Part shown: positions 10,001-18,260 of the stretch, piece by piece
Layout: each line of letters opens with the position of its first letter
Position numbering within the stretch: position 1 is the stretch's first letter
Assembly: GCF_003258705.1 (NCBI RefSeq)
Contig: NZ_CP029480.1
Location: 744,001-808,000 of the forward strand
Length of the DNA stretch: 64,000 bases
Direction: 5' to 3'
Source: Arcticibacterium luteifluviistationis
GTDB lineage: Bacteria; Bacteroidota; Bacteroidia; Cytophagales; Spirosomataceae
The notes under the pieces: model-generated
Databases searched by the model: none
The model's input: only the letters and a program-made list of their open reading frames with translations
Told to the model about the DNA's origin: nothing
Translations under genes and position numbers: made by a program

Positions 10001-10734
10001 GAAGAATGCTTTATATGTTTCTAGGGTCTTTTCTGCTATTCACTTCGTGCAAAAAAGAGGAACAAAAACTAACTATAGCCACGGCCGCAAATATGCAATT
10101 CGCTATGGATTCTCTGGTCAAAAACTTTGAATTAAAAACGGGCATTCCTTGTCAAACGGTGATTGGCTCCTCAGGTAAACTTACCGCTCAAATTACCGCT
10201 GGAGCACCGTATGACATTTTTGTGGCAGCAAATATGAAATACCCAAACGCACTTTTCGAAAAAGGTCTTACCGCCAACAAACCAAAAATATATGCCCATG
10301 GGAAATTAGTCTTATGGACGCTTGACGCTAATATCAAGCCGAGTATTGATATTTTAAATAGCCAAGAAATCAATCATATTGCCTTAGCAAATCCTGATAC
10401 AGCCCCTTATGGTACTGCCGCCATGGAGGTGCTAAGTTTTTATAAGCTTAATGAGACGTTAAAAAATAAGCTGGTTTTTGGCGAAAGCATAGCTCAAACC
10501 AACTCCTTCATTCACTCCCAGTCTGCCGAAATTGGTTTTACTTCATTATCTACCATTAAAGCTCCTAAACTTGTCAATAAAGGAGCTTGGATAGAAATTG
10601 ACACCAAGTTTTACAAACCCATAGAACAGGGTATTGTGCTTTTAAAAAAACATAATAAAGACGCCCAACAATTTTACGACTTCCTTTTTACAGAAGAGGC
10701 TAGGCAAATTTTAACACATTTCGGCTATGAATAG
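9997..10734 (+). CDS. modA: Molybdate ABC transporter substrate-binding protein
   Basis: Binds molybdate (or tungstate) outside the inner membrane and hands it to ModB. The N-terminus is a lipoprotein signal (FLLFTSC), so it is tethered. The mature part opens with LTIATAANMQFAMDSLV, and has IGSSGKLTAQITAGAPYDIFVAA with the conserved anion-binding Ser pair, then ALANPDTAPYGTAA. Overlaps the gene before it by 4 nt and the Mop protein after it by 8 nt. Confidence 0.93.
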   Translation: MRRMLYMFLGSFLLFTSCKKEEQKLTIATAANMQFAMDSLVKNFELKTGIPCQTVIGSSGKLTAQITAGAPYDIFVAANMKYPNALFEKGLTANKPKIYAHGKLVLWTLDANIKPSIDILNSQEINHIALANPDTAPYGTAAMEVLSFYKLNETLKNKLVFGESIAQTNSFIHSQSAEIGFTSLSTIKAPKLVNKGAWIEIDTKFYKPIEQGIVLLKKHNKDAQQFYDFLFTEEARQILTHFGYE

Positions 10735-11128
10735 CTTTTCAGGACATATTGCCCAAATAGAAAGCAGCGGAAACATATCCATTGTCAGTGTAGCTATTGA
10801 TGAAAAACTGACTTTAAAGTCGGTCATTATAGACACCCAAGAAACTGCTCCTTATTTAGTAGAAGGTGCCGCTGTCAAAACGCTTTTTAAAGAGACCGAA
10901 GTCATAATTTCTTTAGAGCAAGATTTAGCCATAAGCCTTCAAAACAGAATAGCGGGAACTGTATCAGAAATAGAAAAAGGAGCCTTATTGAGCCGTATAG
11001 TAATTGACACTGATAATGGCAGCTTGGTCTCCATAATCAGTACGCAAGCTGCAAAAAACTTAAAACTCACAAAGGGCTTACACATAACTGCCATGATAAA
11101 ACTAAATGAAATAATTTTAGCTCCATGA
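10727..11128 (+). CDS. Molybdate-binding Mop/TOBE domain protein
   Basis: Two Mop/TOBE-like repeats are visible: residues 1-65 (FSGHIAQIESSGNISIVSVAI) and residues 68-133 (NRIAGTVSEIEKGALLSRIV, then ITAMIKLNEIILAP). Molbindins of this kind bind molybdate as oligomers. Here it may store molybdate, or act as the sensor domain that the short ModE-like protein at 8915 lacks. Overlaps modA by 8 nt and modB by 4 nt. Confidence 0.8.
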   Translation: MNSFSGHIAQIESSGNISIVSVAIDEKLTLKSVIIDTQETAPYLVEGAAVKTLFKETEVIISLEQDLAISLQNRIAGTVSEIEKGALLSRIVIDTDNGSLVSIISTQAAKNLKLTKGLHITAMIKLNEIILAP

Positions 11129-11799
11129 TAGACTGGCAACCCATCATATTGACACTCAAATTAGCAGGATTGACCAGTTTAATCCTCTTTGTGATTGCCA
11201 TTCCTTTGGCCTACTGGCTCTCTTTTACCAAATCAAAATGGAAACCAGTTTTTGAGACCTTGATTAGTATGCCATTGGTGCTCCCCCCTACTGTTCTTGG
11301 CTTTTACCTTTTGGTGGCTTTTAGCCCTTCTAATGCTTTTGGCAACTGGCTAAACGACTGGTTTGGCATCAAATTCATTTTCTCTTTTGCTGGCTTAGTC
11401 ATTGCCTCCATCATCTATAGTTTGCCATTTATGGTGCAGCCCATTCAGGCTGGACTTTCTGCACTTCCAGCATCATTAAGAGAAGCTTCTTATACTTTAG
11501 GTAAAAGTAGATTTGAAACATTGACAAAGGTACTCTTGCCTAATATCAAACCCGCTATTTTGACAGGTATAGTATTAAGCTTTGCCCACACCGTGGGAGA
11601 GTTTGGTGTGGTTTTGATGATTGGCGGTAATATTCCTGGTAAAACAAAAGTAGCGTCCATAGCCATTTATGATGAAGTAGAAGCTCTAAATTATGGTGCT
11701 GCCAATCAGCATTCGTTGATACTTTTTGCCATTACATTTTCCATATTGCTAACCGTTTATTTGGTAAACGGCGGTTATTTAAAACGTATGAAGGCATGA
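11125..11799 (+). CDS. modB: Molybdate ABC transporter permease
   Basis: Inner-membrane channel subunit, about five membrane helices in 224 residues. The ModB pattern PLVLPPTVLGFYLLVAF and the coupling EAA loop (LREASYTLGKSRFETLTKVLLP) are both present, followed by GEFGVVLMIGGNIPGKTKVA. ModA lies two genes upstream. Its ATPase ModC is not next to it: 1.4 kb with two lipoprotein genes intervenes. Confidence 0.95.
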   Translation: MIDWQPIILTLKLAGLTSLILFVIAIPLAYWLSFTKSKWKPVFETLISMPLVLPPTVLGFYLLVAFSPSNAFGNWLNDWFGIKFIFSFAGLVIASIIYSLPFMVQPIQAGLSALPASLREASYTLGKSRFETLTKVLLPNIKPAILTGIVLSFAHTVGEFGVVLMIGGNIPGKTKVASIAIYDEVEALNYGAANQHSLILFAITFSILLTVYLVNGGYLKRMKA

Positions 11800-11992
11800 A
11801 TCCTTATGATTCATTTATAGAACTAAAACCTAGATACTAAAAAAGAGTATTGACTACATTTCAAAAATCAAAGACAGTTTCAATCATTACACACATTACA
11901 CATACCATCTCGAATCACACTCAACTACCTAACCGTATGAATATTAACTTAAATTTAATATAAGCTTCTTCTGAAAAAAACATAAATCATTT

Positions 11993-12000
11993 TAACTTTG
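11993..12000 (+). promoter_or_regulatory. TAnnTTTG promoter box before the first lipoprotein gene
   Basis: TAACTTTG matches the Bacteroidota -7 consensus and lies 82 nt before the start of the gene at 12082, inside the 282-nt modB-to-lipoprotein gap. It suggests the lipoprotein pair has its own promoter. No clear -33 element. Confidence 0.45.
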
Positions 12001-12034
12001 AACCTAAAGAAGTTCACAAAAAAGGAACCAAAGA

Positions 12035-12120
12035 GAATCCAATCAAACTGACACTCATAGAATTCTTAAAATCCAATAATTATGAAAAAGAGAGCACTAA
12101 TTTATCTTATCTTTTTTAAT
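12035..12120 (+). repeat. 5' end of a 543-bp tandem duplication, copy 1
   Basis: The 47 bp before the ATG at 12082 are repeated exactly before the ATG at 12625 (copy starts 12035 and 12578, offset 543). Similarity continues into both coding regions. The untranslated leader is therefore part of the duplicated unit. Confidence 0.9.
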
Positions 12121-12528
12121 ATCTTTTTACTAAGCAGTTGTAAAGAAGAAGTTAACAGGGAAATAACCTTAGAAGAGCAAGTTCTTACTAGAATTCAAAA
12201 CGATTGCGGCTTCTATCATGACTTTGAGCCGGAGGATGTTGGTCATATTTCAGAATTCAAGAATTCTGTTTTTACCGTTTCACCTTTCATTGAGGGGAAT
12301 AGTGTTGACCACTTTGGTTTGTATCTAAAACTTCTAGGAGAAGGTGGCATTTCTGTGGCATTCTCTGCTTCTGTAGCAAGCTGTTATCTAAAAGAAATCA
12401 CATTTGCACTAAACGAAAAATACCTTATTTCGGGCTATGGAATACCCTATATCTATAAACCCAGTGAAGGGTCTCCTGAAACCGGGTCTGGTCTCCTGAT
12501 AGTAAACAGTATAGAAAAAATAGAGTGA
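12082..12528 (+). CDS. Small lipoprotein, duplicated copy 1
   Basis: Lipoprotein signal with LLSSC, so a lipid-anchored protein of about 130 mature residues. Shares with the next gene the opening KKRALIYLIFFN, the block EEQVLTRIQNDCGFY and the tail block KYLISGYGIP. Cysteines in NDCGFY and SCYLKE are conserved in both copies and could form a disulfide. Family not recognised. It has its own likely promoter and splits the molybdate operon. Confidence 0.8.
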   Translation: MKKRALIYLIFFNIFLLSSCKEEVNREITLEEQVLTRIQNDCGFYHDFEPEDVGHISEFKNSVFTVSPFIEGNSVDHFGLYLKLLGEGGISVAFSASVASCYLKEITFALNEKYLISGYGIPYIYKPSEGSPETGSGLLIVNSIEKIE

Positions 12529-12577
12529 TATTAACAGAACACATCCCATAACCTTAATTAGATGTAGTAGCAGACAG

Positions 12578-12664
12578 GAATCCAATCAAACTGACACTCA
12601 TAGAATTCTTAAAATCCAATAATTATGAAAAAGAGAATACTAATTTACCTTATCCTTTTTAATA
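12578..12664 (+). repeat. 5' end of the tandem duplication, copy 2
   Basis: Begins GAATCCAATCAAACTGACAC as in copy 1 at 12035 and is identical through the start codon. No TAnnTTTG box precedes this copy, so it is probably read through from copy 1. Confidence 0.9.
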
Positions 12665-13080
12665 CATTACTCCTAAGCAGCTGTAAAGAGGAAGTTGTAC
12701 GGAAAATAACCATAGAAGAGCAAGTTCTTACTAGAATTCAAAACGATTGCGGCTTCTATCAAGAATATGGTCCAGAGAATGTAGGGCCTGTTAGGGAATT
12801 TAAAAATGCCGAGTTTAAAGTATCGTCTTGGTTTGAGAGTACTATTCCAGAAGAGGATGATTGGGGTGGTTTATATCTAAAATTTTCAGGAGAAGATGGC
12901 ATTTCTGGGGCATTCACTGTTTCTTTAACTAGCTGTTATTTAAAAGATTCCACCTTTGCTTTGAATGAAAAATATCTCATTTCGGGCTATGGAATACAGC
13001 ATATACAAGAGCCCAATTCAGGAATCAAAGAATACAGGTCTGGAATACTTATCTTAGACAGTATTGAAAAAATAGAATAA
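12625..13080 (+). CDS. Small lipoprotein, duplicated copy 2
   Basis: Paralogue of the gene 543 bp upstream: same LLSSC lipobox, same EEQVLTRIQNDCGFY block, the same two mature cysteines, and the same KYLISGYGI tail. The middle (residues about 45-75) has diverged and is 3 residues longer with an acidic run PEEDDWGG. This pattern of conserved ends with a variable centre suggests binding-site divergence after duplication. Function unknown. Confidence 0.8.
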   Translation: MKKRILIYLILFNTLLLSSCKEEVVRKITIEEQVLTRIQNDCGFYQEYGPENVGPVREFKNAEFKVSSWFESTIPEEDDWGGLYLKFSGEDGISGAFTVSLTSCYLKDSTFALNEKYLISGYGIQHIQEPNSGIKEYRSGILILDSIEKIE

Positions 13081-13133
13081 TACTTAACACTGTATCTCAT
13101 TAATCCAGTCAGCATAGCTATATTAGTTCTTTT

Positions 13134-13160
13134 CAAACAGAAGCCATTGGCTTCTGTTTG
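13134..13160 (+). terminator. Strong hairpin between the lipoprotein pair and modC
   Basis: Perfect 13-bp arms CAAACAGAAGCCA (13134-13146) and TGGCTTCTGTTTG (13148-13160). If it terminates, modC at 13225 needs its own promoter in the 64 nt that follow. Confidence 0.65.
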
Positions 13161-13224
13161 GCTTTATAACCATCCCAACAATTCCTCAAAGCGTTACTTA
13201 TTAAATTAAGCTTACTTTAAAAGC

Positions 13225-14094
13225 ATGGTAGAAATAAACATAAAGAAAAGCTTCCCCTCAGACCTGAAACTTGATATAGCTTTACGAATTAACAAAGGAG
13301 ACTTTGTTACGCTTTTTGGTACGTCTGGAGCTGGTAAAACTACTACTTTGAAAATAATCAGCGGTCTTTTAAAACCTGATGCTGGATATATTTCTGTCAA
13401 TGACAATACTTGGTTTGATTCTGAAAAGAAGGTAAATCTAAGTACGCAGAAACGCAGTATTGGCTATGTTTTCCAAGATTTTGCTTTGTTTCCAAACATG
13501 ACGGTTAGGCAAAATTTAGAGTTTGCCCTTTCAAAAAAACAGGACAACTGTCTTATTGATGAATTGATAGCATTAACGGAGTTAGAATCGCTAGAACATC
13601 GAAAACCAGAAACACTTTCTGGTGGGCAAAAACAAAGAGTGGCATTGGCTAGGGCATTGGTACAGCAACCTGAAATACTCCTTTTAGATGAACCTCTTTC
13701 TGCCTTAGACAATCAAATGAGGCAGAAGCTTCAAGCCTACATTTTAAAACTGCATAAAAAGTATAAGTTGACCACTATCTTGGTCAGTCATGACATAGGT
13801 GAAATAGTAAAACTCTCCGACCAGATATTTGAAATAGAAGATGGTAAAATATCCAAAAAAGGAAATGTAAAAGAGTTTTTTGGACTGAATAAAACAAGTG
13901 CCAAATTCAGGTTTAGCGGTGAAGTCATTGACATTATAAAAGAAGATGTCATTTACATTGTGTCTATTTTAATAGGCAACGATATTGTCAAAATAGTAGC
14001 TGACCAAAACGAAGTAGAAAACTTAGAAAAAGGCGATAAAGTTTTTGTGGCGTCTAAGGCCTTTAATCCAATTATTCAGAAGGTGGCACACTAA
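13225..14094 (+). CDS. modC: Molybdate ABC transporter ATP-binding protein
   Basis: ATPase of the ModABC importer. Walker A GTSGAGKTT (32-40), Q-loop IGYVFQDFALFP, signature LSGGQKQRVALARAL, Walker B ILLLDEPLSALD, switch LVSHD. A C-terminal extension from about residue 225 (KFRFSGEVIDIIKEDVIYIV) is TOBE/Mop-like, as in other ModC proteins. Separated from modB by a duplicated lipoprotein locus and a hairpin. Its stop overlaps the stop of the convergent anti-sigma gene by 3 nt. Confidence 0.92.
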   Translation: MVEINIKKSFPSDLKLDIALRINKGDFVTLFGTSGAGKTTTLKIISGLLKPDAGYISVNDNTWFDSEKKVNLSTQKRSIGYVFQDFALFPNMTVRQNLEFALSKKQDNCLIDELIALTELESLEHRKPETLSGGQKQRVALARALVQQPEILLLDEPLSALDNQMRQKLQAYILKLHKKYKLTTILVSHDIGEIVKLSDQIFEIEDGKISKKGNVKEFFGLNKTSAKFRFSGEVIDIIKEDVIYIVSILIGNDIVKIVADQNEVENLEKGDKVFVASKAFNPIIQKVAH

Positions 14095-14483
14095 ATCATA
14101 CCCTCTTTTTTAACGAGAATTCTATCAAGCGTTTGTATACAAAAATAGCCAACCGCCGCAATCAGCCCATAAGTCAAATAACTAGATAACTCTTGAATGT
14201 TATAATTGGTATTTTGACTAGCATCCAAACCAATAATAAGAGCACACACTCCTATTAAAGCGATAAACAATGTAGCATAAAAGGCATATAATTTTATGTC
14301 TCGCCAAAATGTGTCCTTTCTAACTTGTTTGGCCACAACCTTGTTTGCGAAATTGTCTGAAATAGAAATTTCGTCTATATTTCCCAATTCATTGAAAAGT
14401 AATTCAAAAAGATCTTTGTCTTCTTTTGACAATGAATCATCAGAAAAATCCGCTTGCTCTTTCATCCAGTTTTCTCTTTTCAT
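14091..14483 (-). CDS. Probable anti-sigma factor-like membrane protein
   Basis: A cytoplasmic N-terminus of about 60 residues with acidic helices (DDSLSKEDKDLFELLFNEL), then two membrane segments near residues 65-85 and 100-120. It overlaps the ECF sigma gene by 4 nt, the normal place for a cognate anti-sigma factor. The sequence itself has no zinc-binding HxxxCxxC motif, so the role rests on context. Confidence 0.6.
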   Translation of the reverse strand: MKRENWMKEQADFSDDSLSKEDKDLFELLFNELGNIDEISISDNFANKVVAKQVRKDTFWRDIKLYAFYATLFIALIGVCALIIGLDASQNTNYNIQELSSYLTYGLIAAVGYFCIQTLDRILVKKEGMI

Positions 14484-15055
14484 AATTGCTCTCTTTTTAC
14501 ATAAGGCTCCAAGTATTCCTTTAATAGCTTCCTTGCTCTAAAAATATAATTTTTCACCGTTCCTTCAGGCATTCCTGTTATCTCCCCTATTTCAGGATAA
14601 GAAAACTCCTTTAAATGATAAAGTACTAATACCTCTCTATAATGCTCAGGAAGTTTCTTTATGGCTTCGTTTACTAAAGTACTTAAATCCTTCGATACAT
14701 TTATTTGCTCAGGGTTTGGTGCCGAATCAGCCAATGAATAAACTTGGTCAATATCAACTTTATTATCAGAATATCGCTTCGTTTTCTTTAGATAATTTAT
14801 GGCATCTCTATAGGCTATTTGAACAATCCAAGTAGAAAGTTTTGACTGAAATTTAAATCCAGAAAGGTTTTTAAATACTTTCATAAATACCTCTTGAGCC
14901 AAATCTTCTACATCTTCCTCACGGTCAATCAGCTTTACAATAACATGAAAAACCAACCTTTCGTATTGTTTCACGAAACGCTTATAAGCATACTCATTAC
15001 CTTCTAGTACACTTTGTACTAATTCGTTTTCATCAAACATTGGCTCATTTGACAA
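14480..15055 (-). CDS. ECF RNA polymerase sigma factor
   Basis: 191-residue sigma-70 family protein with region 2 (ERLVFHVIVKLIDREEDVED, LAQEVFMKVFKNL, KFQSKLSTWIVQIAYRDAIN) and region 4 (LPEHYREVLVLYHLKEFSY, then GEITGMPEGTVKNYIFRARK). It directs polymerase to a specific regulon, probably under control of the overlapping membrane protein gene downstream. The small membrane protein genes at 15190 and 15765 are divergent neighbours and possible targets. Confidence 0.94.
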   Translation of the reverse strand: MSNEPMFDENELVQSVLEGNEYAYKRFVKQYERLVFHVIVKLIDREEDVEDLAQEVFMKVFKNLSGFKFQSKLSTWIVQIAYRDAINYLKKTKRYSDNKVDIDQVYSLADSAPNPEQINVSKDLSTLVNEAIKKLPEHYREVLVLYHLKEFSYPEIGEITGMPEGTVKNYIFRARKLLKEYLEPYVKREQL

Positions 15056-15189
15056 TGGCTAGCTTAAATAGGTTGCAGTCAAGTTAGAATAATGAAAGAT
15101 TAATTTGATGTGCTTACAAGTTTTTTTGAAAGAACTGCAACCTTCTTCATGCTTATCATATCAAATGCGGCAAACAAAACAAACAAATT

Positions 15190-15528
15190 ATGAAAAGCAT
15201 TGTTCCTATTATTGCCATTATCATGACGTTCGGTACTATATCCTTTATAGTGGCGGCCATCACAAACTACCTTTTAAAGAAAAAACTAATTCAATCTGGA
15301 AACTTAGATGCAGAGAGTCAAAAGATAATCTCGCAGAATTTCTCTGGAATGAAATTCGACAATCTTAAATGGGGATTAGTCTTATTATTTGCAGGAGTGG
15401 GTCTTGTCATAATTGATTTATTACCAATCTCCGACATTCAAAACATGCATCTTCCTTTAGGTATAGAACTAATTTCTATTGCTATCGGCTTCTTGACCTA
15501 TTTCTTCTACATGAAGAATAAGGCGTAA
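15190..15528 (+). CDS. Small three-helix membrane protein (DUF6249-like)
   Basis: 112 residues with hydrophobic segments at about 4-27, 60-77 and 88-106 and a conserved-looking soluble loop (KKLIQSGNLDAESQKIISQN). The pattern resembles DUF6249 proteins, often found next to ECF sigma genes in Bacteroidota. It lies 134 nt from the sigma gene, divergently. A regulatory or envelope-stress role is inference. Confidence 0.65.
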   Translation: MKSIVPIIAIIMTFGTISFIVAAITNYLLKKKLIQSGNLDAESQKIISQNFSGMKFDNLKWGLVLLFAGVGLVIIDLLPISDIQNMHLPLGIELISIAIGFLTYFFYMKNKA

Positions 15529-15546
15529 TAATTAGGTTGTATTTAA

Positions 15547-15605
15547 GGAGGTTCAAAATGAACAATTGTTATTTTCACTCAAAAGAAACTACATTTTGAG
15601 CCTCC
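15547..15605 (+). repeat. 14-bp inverted repeat with 31-nt loop
   Basis: GGAGGTTCAAAATG (15547-15560) pairs with CATTTTGAGCCTCC (15592-15605). The only mismatch would be a G-U pair in RNA. It starts 19 nt past the stop of 15190-15528. No U-run follows, so it is not a standard terminator. It could be an RNA element or an mRNA-stabilising hairpin. Confidence 0.55.
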
Positions 15606-15764
15606 AATGCCTTTAATTCTATCGTTCAAAAGGCGATTATAAATTGACACCGCTTTTTCTCAGAATTGATACTTCAAATAAGCTCTTTGATATTTTATCA
15701 ACCACCTGCACTTTCAAAATTCAATATTTTTGGTTAAATTACTTACAATTAACCTTTTAAAAAT

Positions 15765-15935
15765 ATGGAATCTAACATAAACGTAGGAATTGTCTTGGCA
15801 GTTATTGGCTGCATTTGTGCCGTTTTAGGCTTTATTATTTTTACCGAAAATGAAGTTATTAAATACTCCATCTTAGGAATTGGGGCTATAATCGCTTTGT
15901 TCGGTTTTCTTCTTAGTAAAAGCAAAAAGAGGTAA
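15765..15935 (+). CDS. 56-residue two-helix membrane protein
   Basis: Reads MESNINVGIVLAVIGCICAV, a short turn (FTENEVIKY), a second hydrophobic helix and a basic tail KSKKR. Two membrane helices with a positive C-terminus form a convincing small membrane protein despite the length. It sits 236 nt past the DUF6249-like gene. Function unknown. Confidence 0.55.
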   Translation: MESNINVGIVLAVIGCICAVLGFIIFTENEVIKYSILGIGAIIALFGFLLSKSKKR

Positions 15936-16079
15936 GTCCTGAGCACTTATAAAAAGCAGTTGACGCAGCATATGAAAATTATTCTGAAAGGAAACTTATG
16001 CTTTAGTAGGAACTGAAGCAAAAAAAAATGACTCTGAAAAACAAAGCCACTTTAAAGCTAAACATATTAACTCAAACAA

Positions 16080-17093
16080 TTACTTCTTATATAAATATAC
16101 TGAAGATGCTGCCGCTAAGCTTTGATTCATACTTGGAGTCAAATTTCCACCTGAGCCAATGTTTGAGAAAGCTAAGATTCTACCTCCGCCGTTTCCAGCT
16201 TCAGCTATATATAACACACCTGCTTGGCCATCATAAGCCACATCTACAGGGTTTCCTAATTTCGTATTACTTCCACTAATTCTAATTTGGTCTGAAAGAG
16301 CAATAGTTCCTCCTGAAGCTACACCGTTAAACTTACTCATGAAATCATTTATAATATGAATTCCACCATCGTTTTCTGGGTCAGAAGCAGCTGCAATATC
16401 CGTCAATACCATAGTACCTGTCATGCTATCATAAGTTAAACCGTGTGTTCTTACCAACCCTTCAATAGCTACAGTTTTAGAAGCACTTAATGAAGTTGAA
16501 CTCATATTTGACAAAAAGTTAGTGTAAACAGCAAGTTTGTTTTCCGTGTCTACCACCGCATAAAGGTCGTTACCTATGAAAGTTATACCCCAAAGTTTAA
16601 TATCAGTTGTGATAGTATTTCTTAGTGTAAAATTGTTTCCAGATTTTTGATAAACAAATAATCTCCCGTCTTTGGTATCGGCGTTGCCATCAGCATCTGC
16701 ATTATCTGCCACTACATACATGTCACCGTTCACTGCTAATTCTCTTGGGCTAGTCATGTCGCTAGTACTCGTTAAAGAAGCACTCACATCTAAAACTCCA
16801 CCTAATGACGCATCAGCTGTTACCGCAAAACCTTCAATACTGTTTTTAGACCGAGAGACCTGATAAACAGAAGTACCATCAAAATAAGCTCCATCTGCCG
16901 CTGTAGAAGAGGTGGTTAATGTAGTCATGGTCATAGAAGAACCACTTATATAAATATTGATGTTGCCATCAGAATTATTAGTAGTATACACACTTACCAT
17001 GCTTGGTGTGGCATCTTTGTCATCGTCGTCACAGGAAGTAAGGAAAACCGCTGTTCCCAAAATCATTCCTAAAGTCATTTTTAAGTTTTTCAT
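16080..17093 (-). CDS. Surface-type lipoprotein with beta-propeller-like repeats
   Basis: Lipobox FLTSC followed at once by DDDDKD. An acidic run directly after the lipid Cys is a known surface-export signal for Bacteroidota lipoproteins, so exposure on the cell surface is likely. The body shows repeated strand units of the type DGTSVYQVSRSKNSIEGF, GDMYVVADN, NDLYAVVDTENKLAVY and GVLYIAEAGNGGGRILAF, as in lactonase-like or NHL-like propellers. Substrate unknown. Confidence 0.7.
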   Translation of the reverse strand: MKNLKMTLGMILGTAVFLTSCDDDDKDATPSMVSVYTTNNSDGNINIYISGSSMTMTTLTTSSTAADGAYFDGTSVYQVSRSKNSIEGFAVTADASLGGVLDVSASLTSTSDMTSPRELAVNGDMYVVADNADADGNADTKDGRLFVYQKSGNNFTLRNTITTDIKLWGITFIGNDLYAVVDTENKLAVYTNFLSNMSSTSLSASKTVAIEGLVRTHGLTYDSMTGTMVLTDIAAASDPENDGGIHIINDFMSKFNGVASGGTIALSDQIRISGSNTKLGNPVDVAYDGQAGVLYIAEAGNGGGRILAFSNIGSGGNLTPSMNQSLAAASSVYLYKK

Positions 17094-17231
17094 AATTTTA
17101 TAAAATTTGAGTTTTATGGGGCATGTACGGCTAGTCTAAAAACATAGATCAGCGTACTAACACAAATTATTATGAATACTTAAATTCTATCGATAAGAAG
17201 CAATTGTTCTTCTATCAGACATCTGAAAACA

Positions 17232-18131
17232 CTACATAAAACAACTTTTAAGTGCTGCTAGCCCTTCTTGATGAGCAGAAATAGCATTATAGTCTTCTGT
17301 ACTACCATTTTCAATGCTTTGCTCTAAAACAATATGAGGATTCATATTATGCTCTTTTAAAAAGGCCGCCACTCTATTATAATCTATATCACCCTGAGCA
17401 GTAAAAGCCTCTTTCCATACACCATTTTCAGACTGACGAATGTGTAGCTCTGCAATTCTATTACTATATATTTTCAAAATATCAAAAACAGCAATTTCAG
17501 AATCATGCGAACCTCTGAATATCCAGTGTAGGTCAAAACAAAAACTGACATTTTCTGGAGAAGTATTTTGAAGCATGTGATGAATTTCTTTTGCTCCTGC
17601 CAGCATTTCAGTGCTATGCGTATGATAAGCCAGCTTTATACCCATTTTTCTCAATTCAGATCCTAACCTATCCAAAGCCTTCACCTGATGCTTTAACTCT
17701 TCGTCAGATTTAAACAATTCCTTATTCCAATCAATAGGATTTGGATTAGTCACTATTATTTTAGTCCCATATTTCTTAGCTGCTTTCGCAATTTCTAAAA
17801 TCGAATTAATTGATTTCTCGGTTTCCCCTTCCACATGTAAAATACTATTCACATAAATAGAAGGCATTTTTATGTTATGACTTTTCAATACAGGTATTAG
17901 ATTTCTCACCTCATCTGAACTGGTAAAACTGTATTCAATATGCTTAAAGCCCGATTTAGCGAATTGGCTAATATCAAAAGCCATGTCTTCTCGCCAAACT
18001 TTACCTTCTCTTTTAAAAAAGGTTCTCCAATTATATGAACTGCATGAAAATGATTGTCCTTTATTTTCAAATTGAAACTTATTTACCACAGCCACAGCAG
18101 GTACTGAGGCCAAGAATGTCCTTCTTTTCAT
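17232..18131 (-). CDS. Exported sugar-phosphate isomerase/epimerase-like TIM barrel
   Basis: Xylose isomerase-like (AP endonuclease family 2) barrel. N-terminus MKRRTFLASVPAVAVV resembles a Tat-type signal (RR) though short. Landmarks: FKHIEYSFTS, IIVTNPNPIDW, GIKLAYHTHSTEM, CFDLHWIFRGSH and LHIRQSENG, containing the His/Glu/Asp positions that bind metal in the family. Substrate not predictable. Divergent from the NHL-propeller gene 129 nt away, also with a twin-arginine-like signal, so the two may share a promoter region. Confidence 0.8.
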   Translation of the reverse strand: MKRRTFLASVPAVAVVNKFQFENKGQSFSCSSYNWRTFFKREGKVWREDMAFDISQFAKSGFKHIEYSFTSSDEVRNLIPVLKSHNIKMPSIYVNSILHVEGETEKSINSILEIAKAAKKYGTKIIVTNPNPIDWNKELFKSDEELKHQVKALDRLGSELRKMGIKLAYHTHSTEMLAGAKEIHHMLQNTSPENVSFCFDLHWIFRGSHDSEIAVFDILKIYSNRIAELHIRQSENGVWKEAFTAQGDIDYNRVAAFLKEHNMNPHIVLEQSIENGSTEDYNAISAHQEGLAALKSCFM

Positions 18132-18260
18132 TATTGATTTGGGTTGAATGTTAAATACAAACTAATATTCCTTCTTAAATTCTACGAAAACAAAAGATAA
18201 ACAAAGTGAAAACAAATTACCGTCTGACCTAAAATTATTAATTTTAAAGCAAATCAACCT

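Noticed and set aside
15105-15368. 87-codon plus-strand frame near the ECF sigma gene
   Set aside because: It overlaps the better-supported membrane protein gene at 15190 and has no domain-like sequence.
16028-16279. 83-codon plus-strand frame
   Set aside because: It overlaps the end of the surface lipoprotein gene at 16080-17093, whose sequence is coherent.
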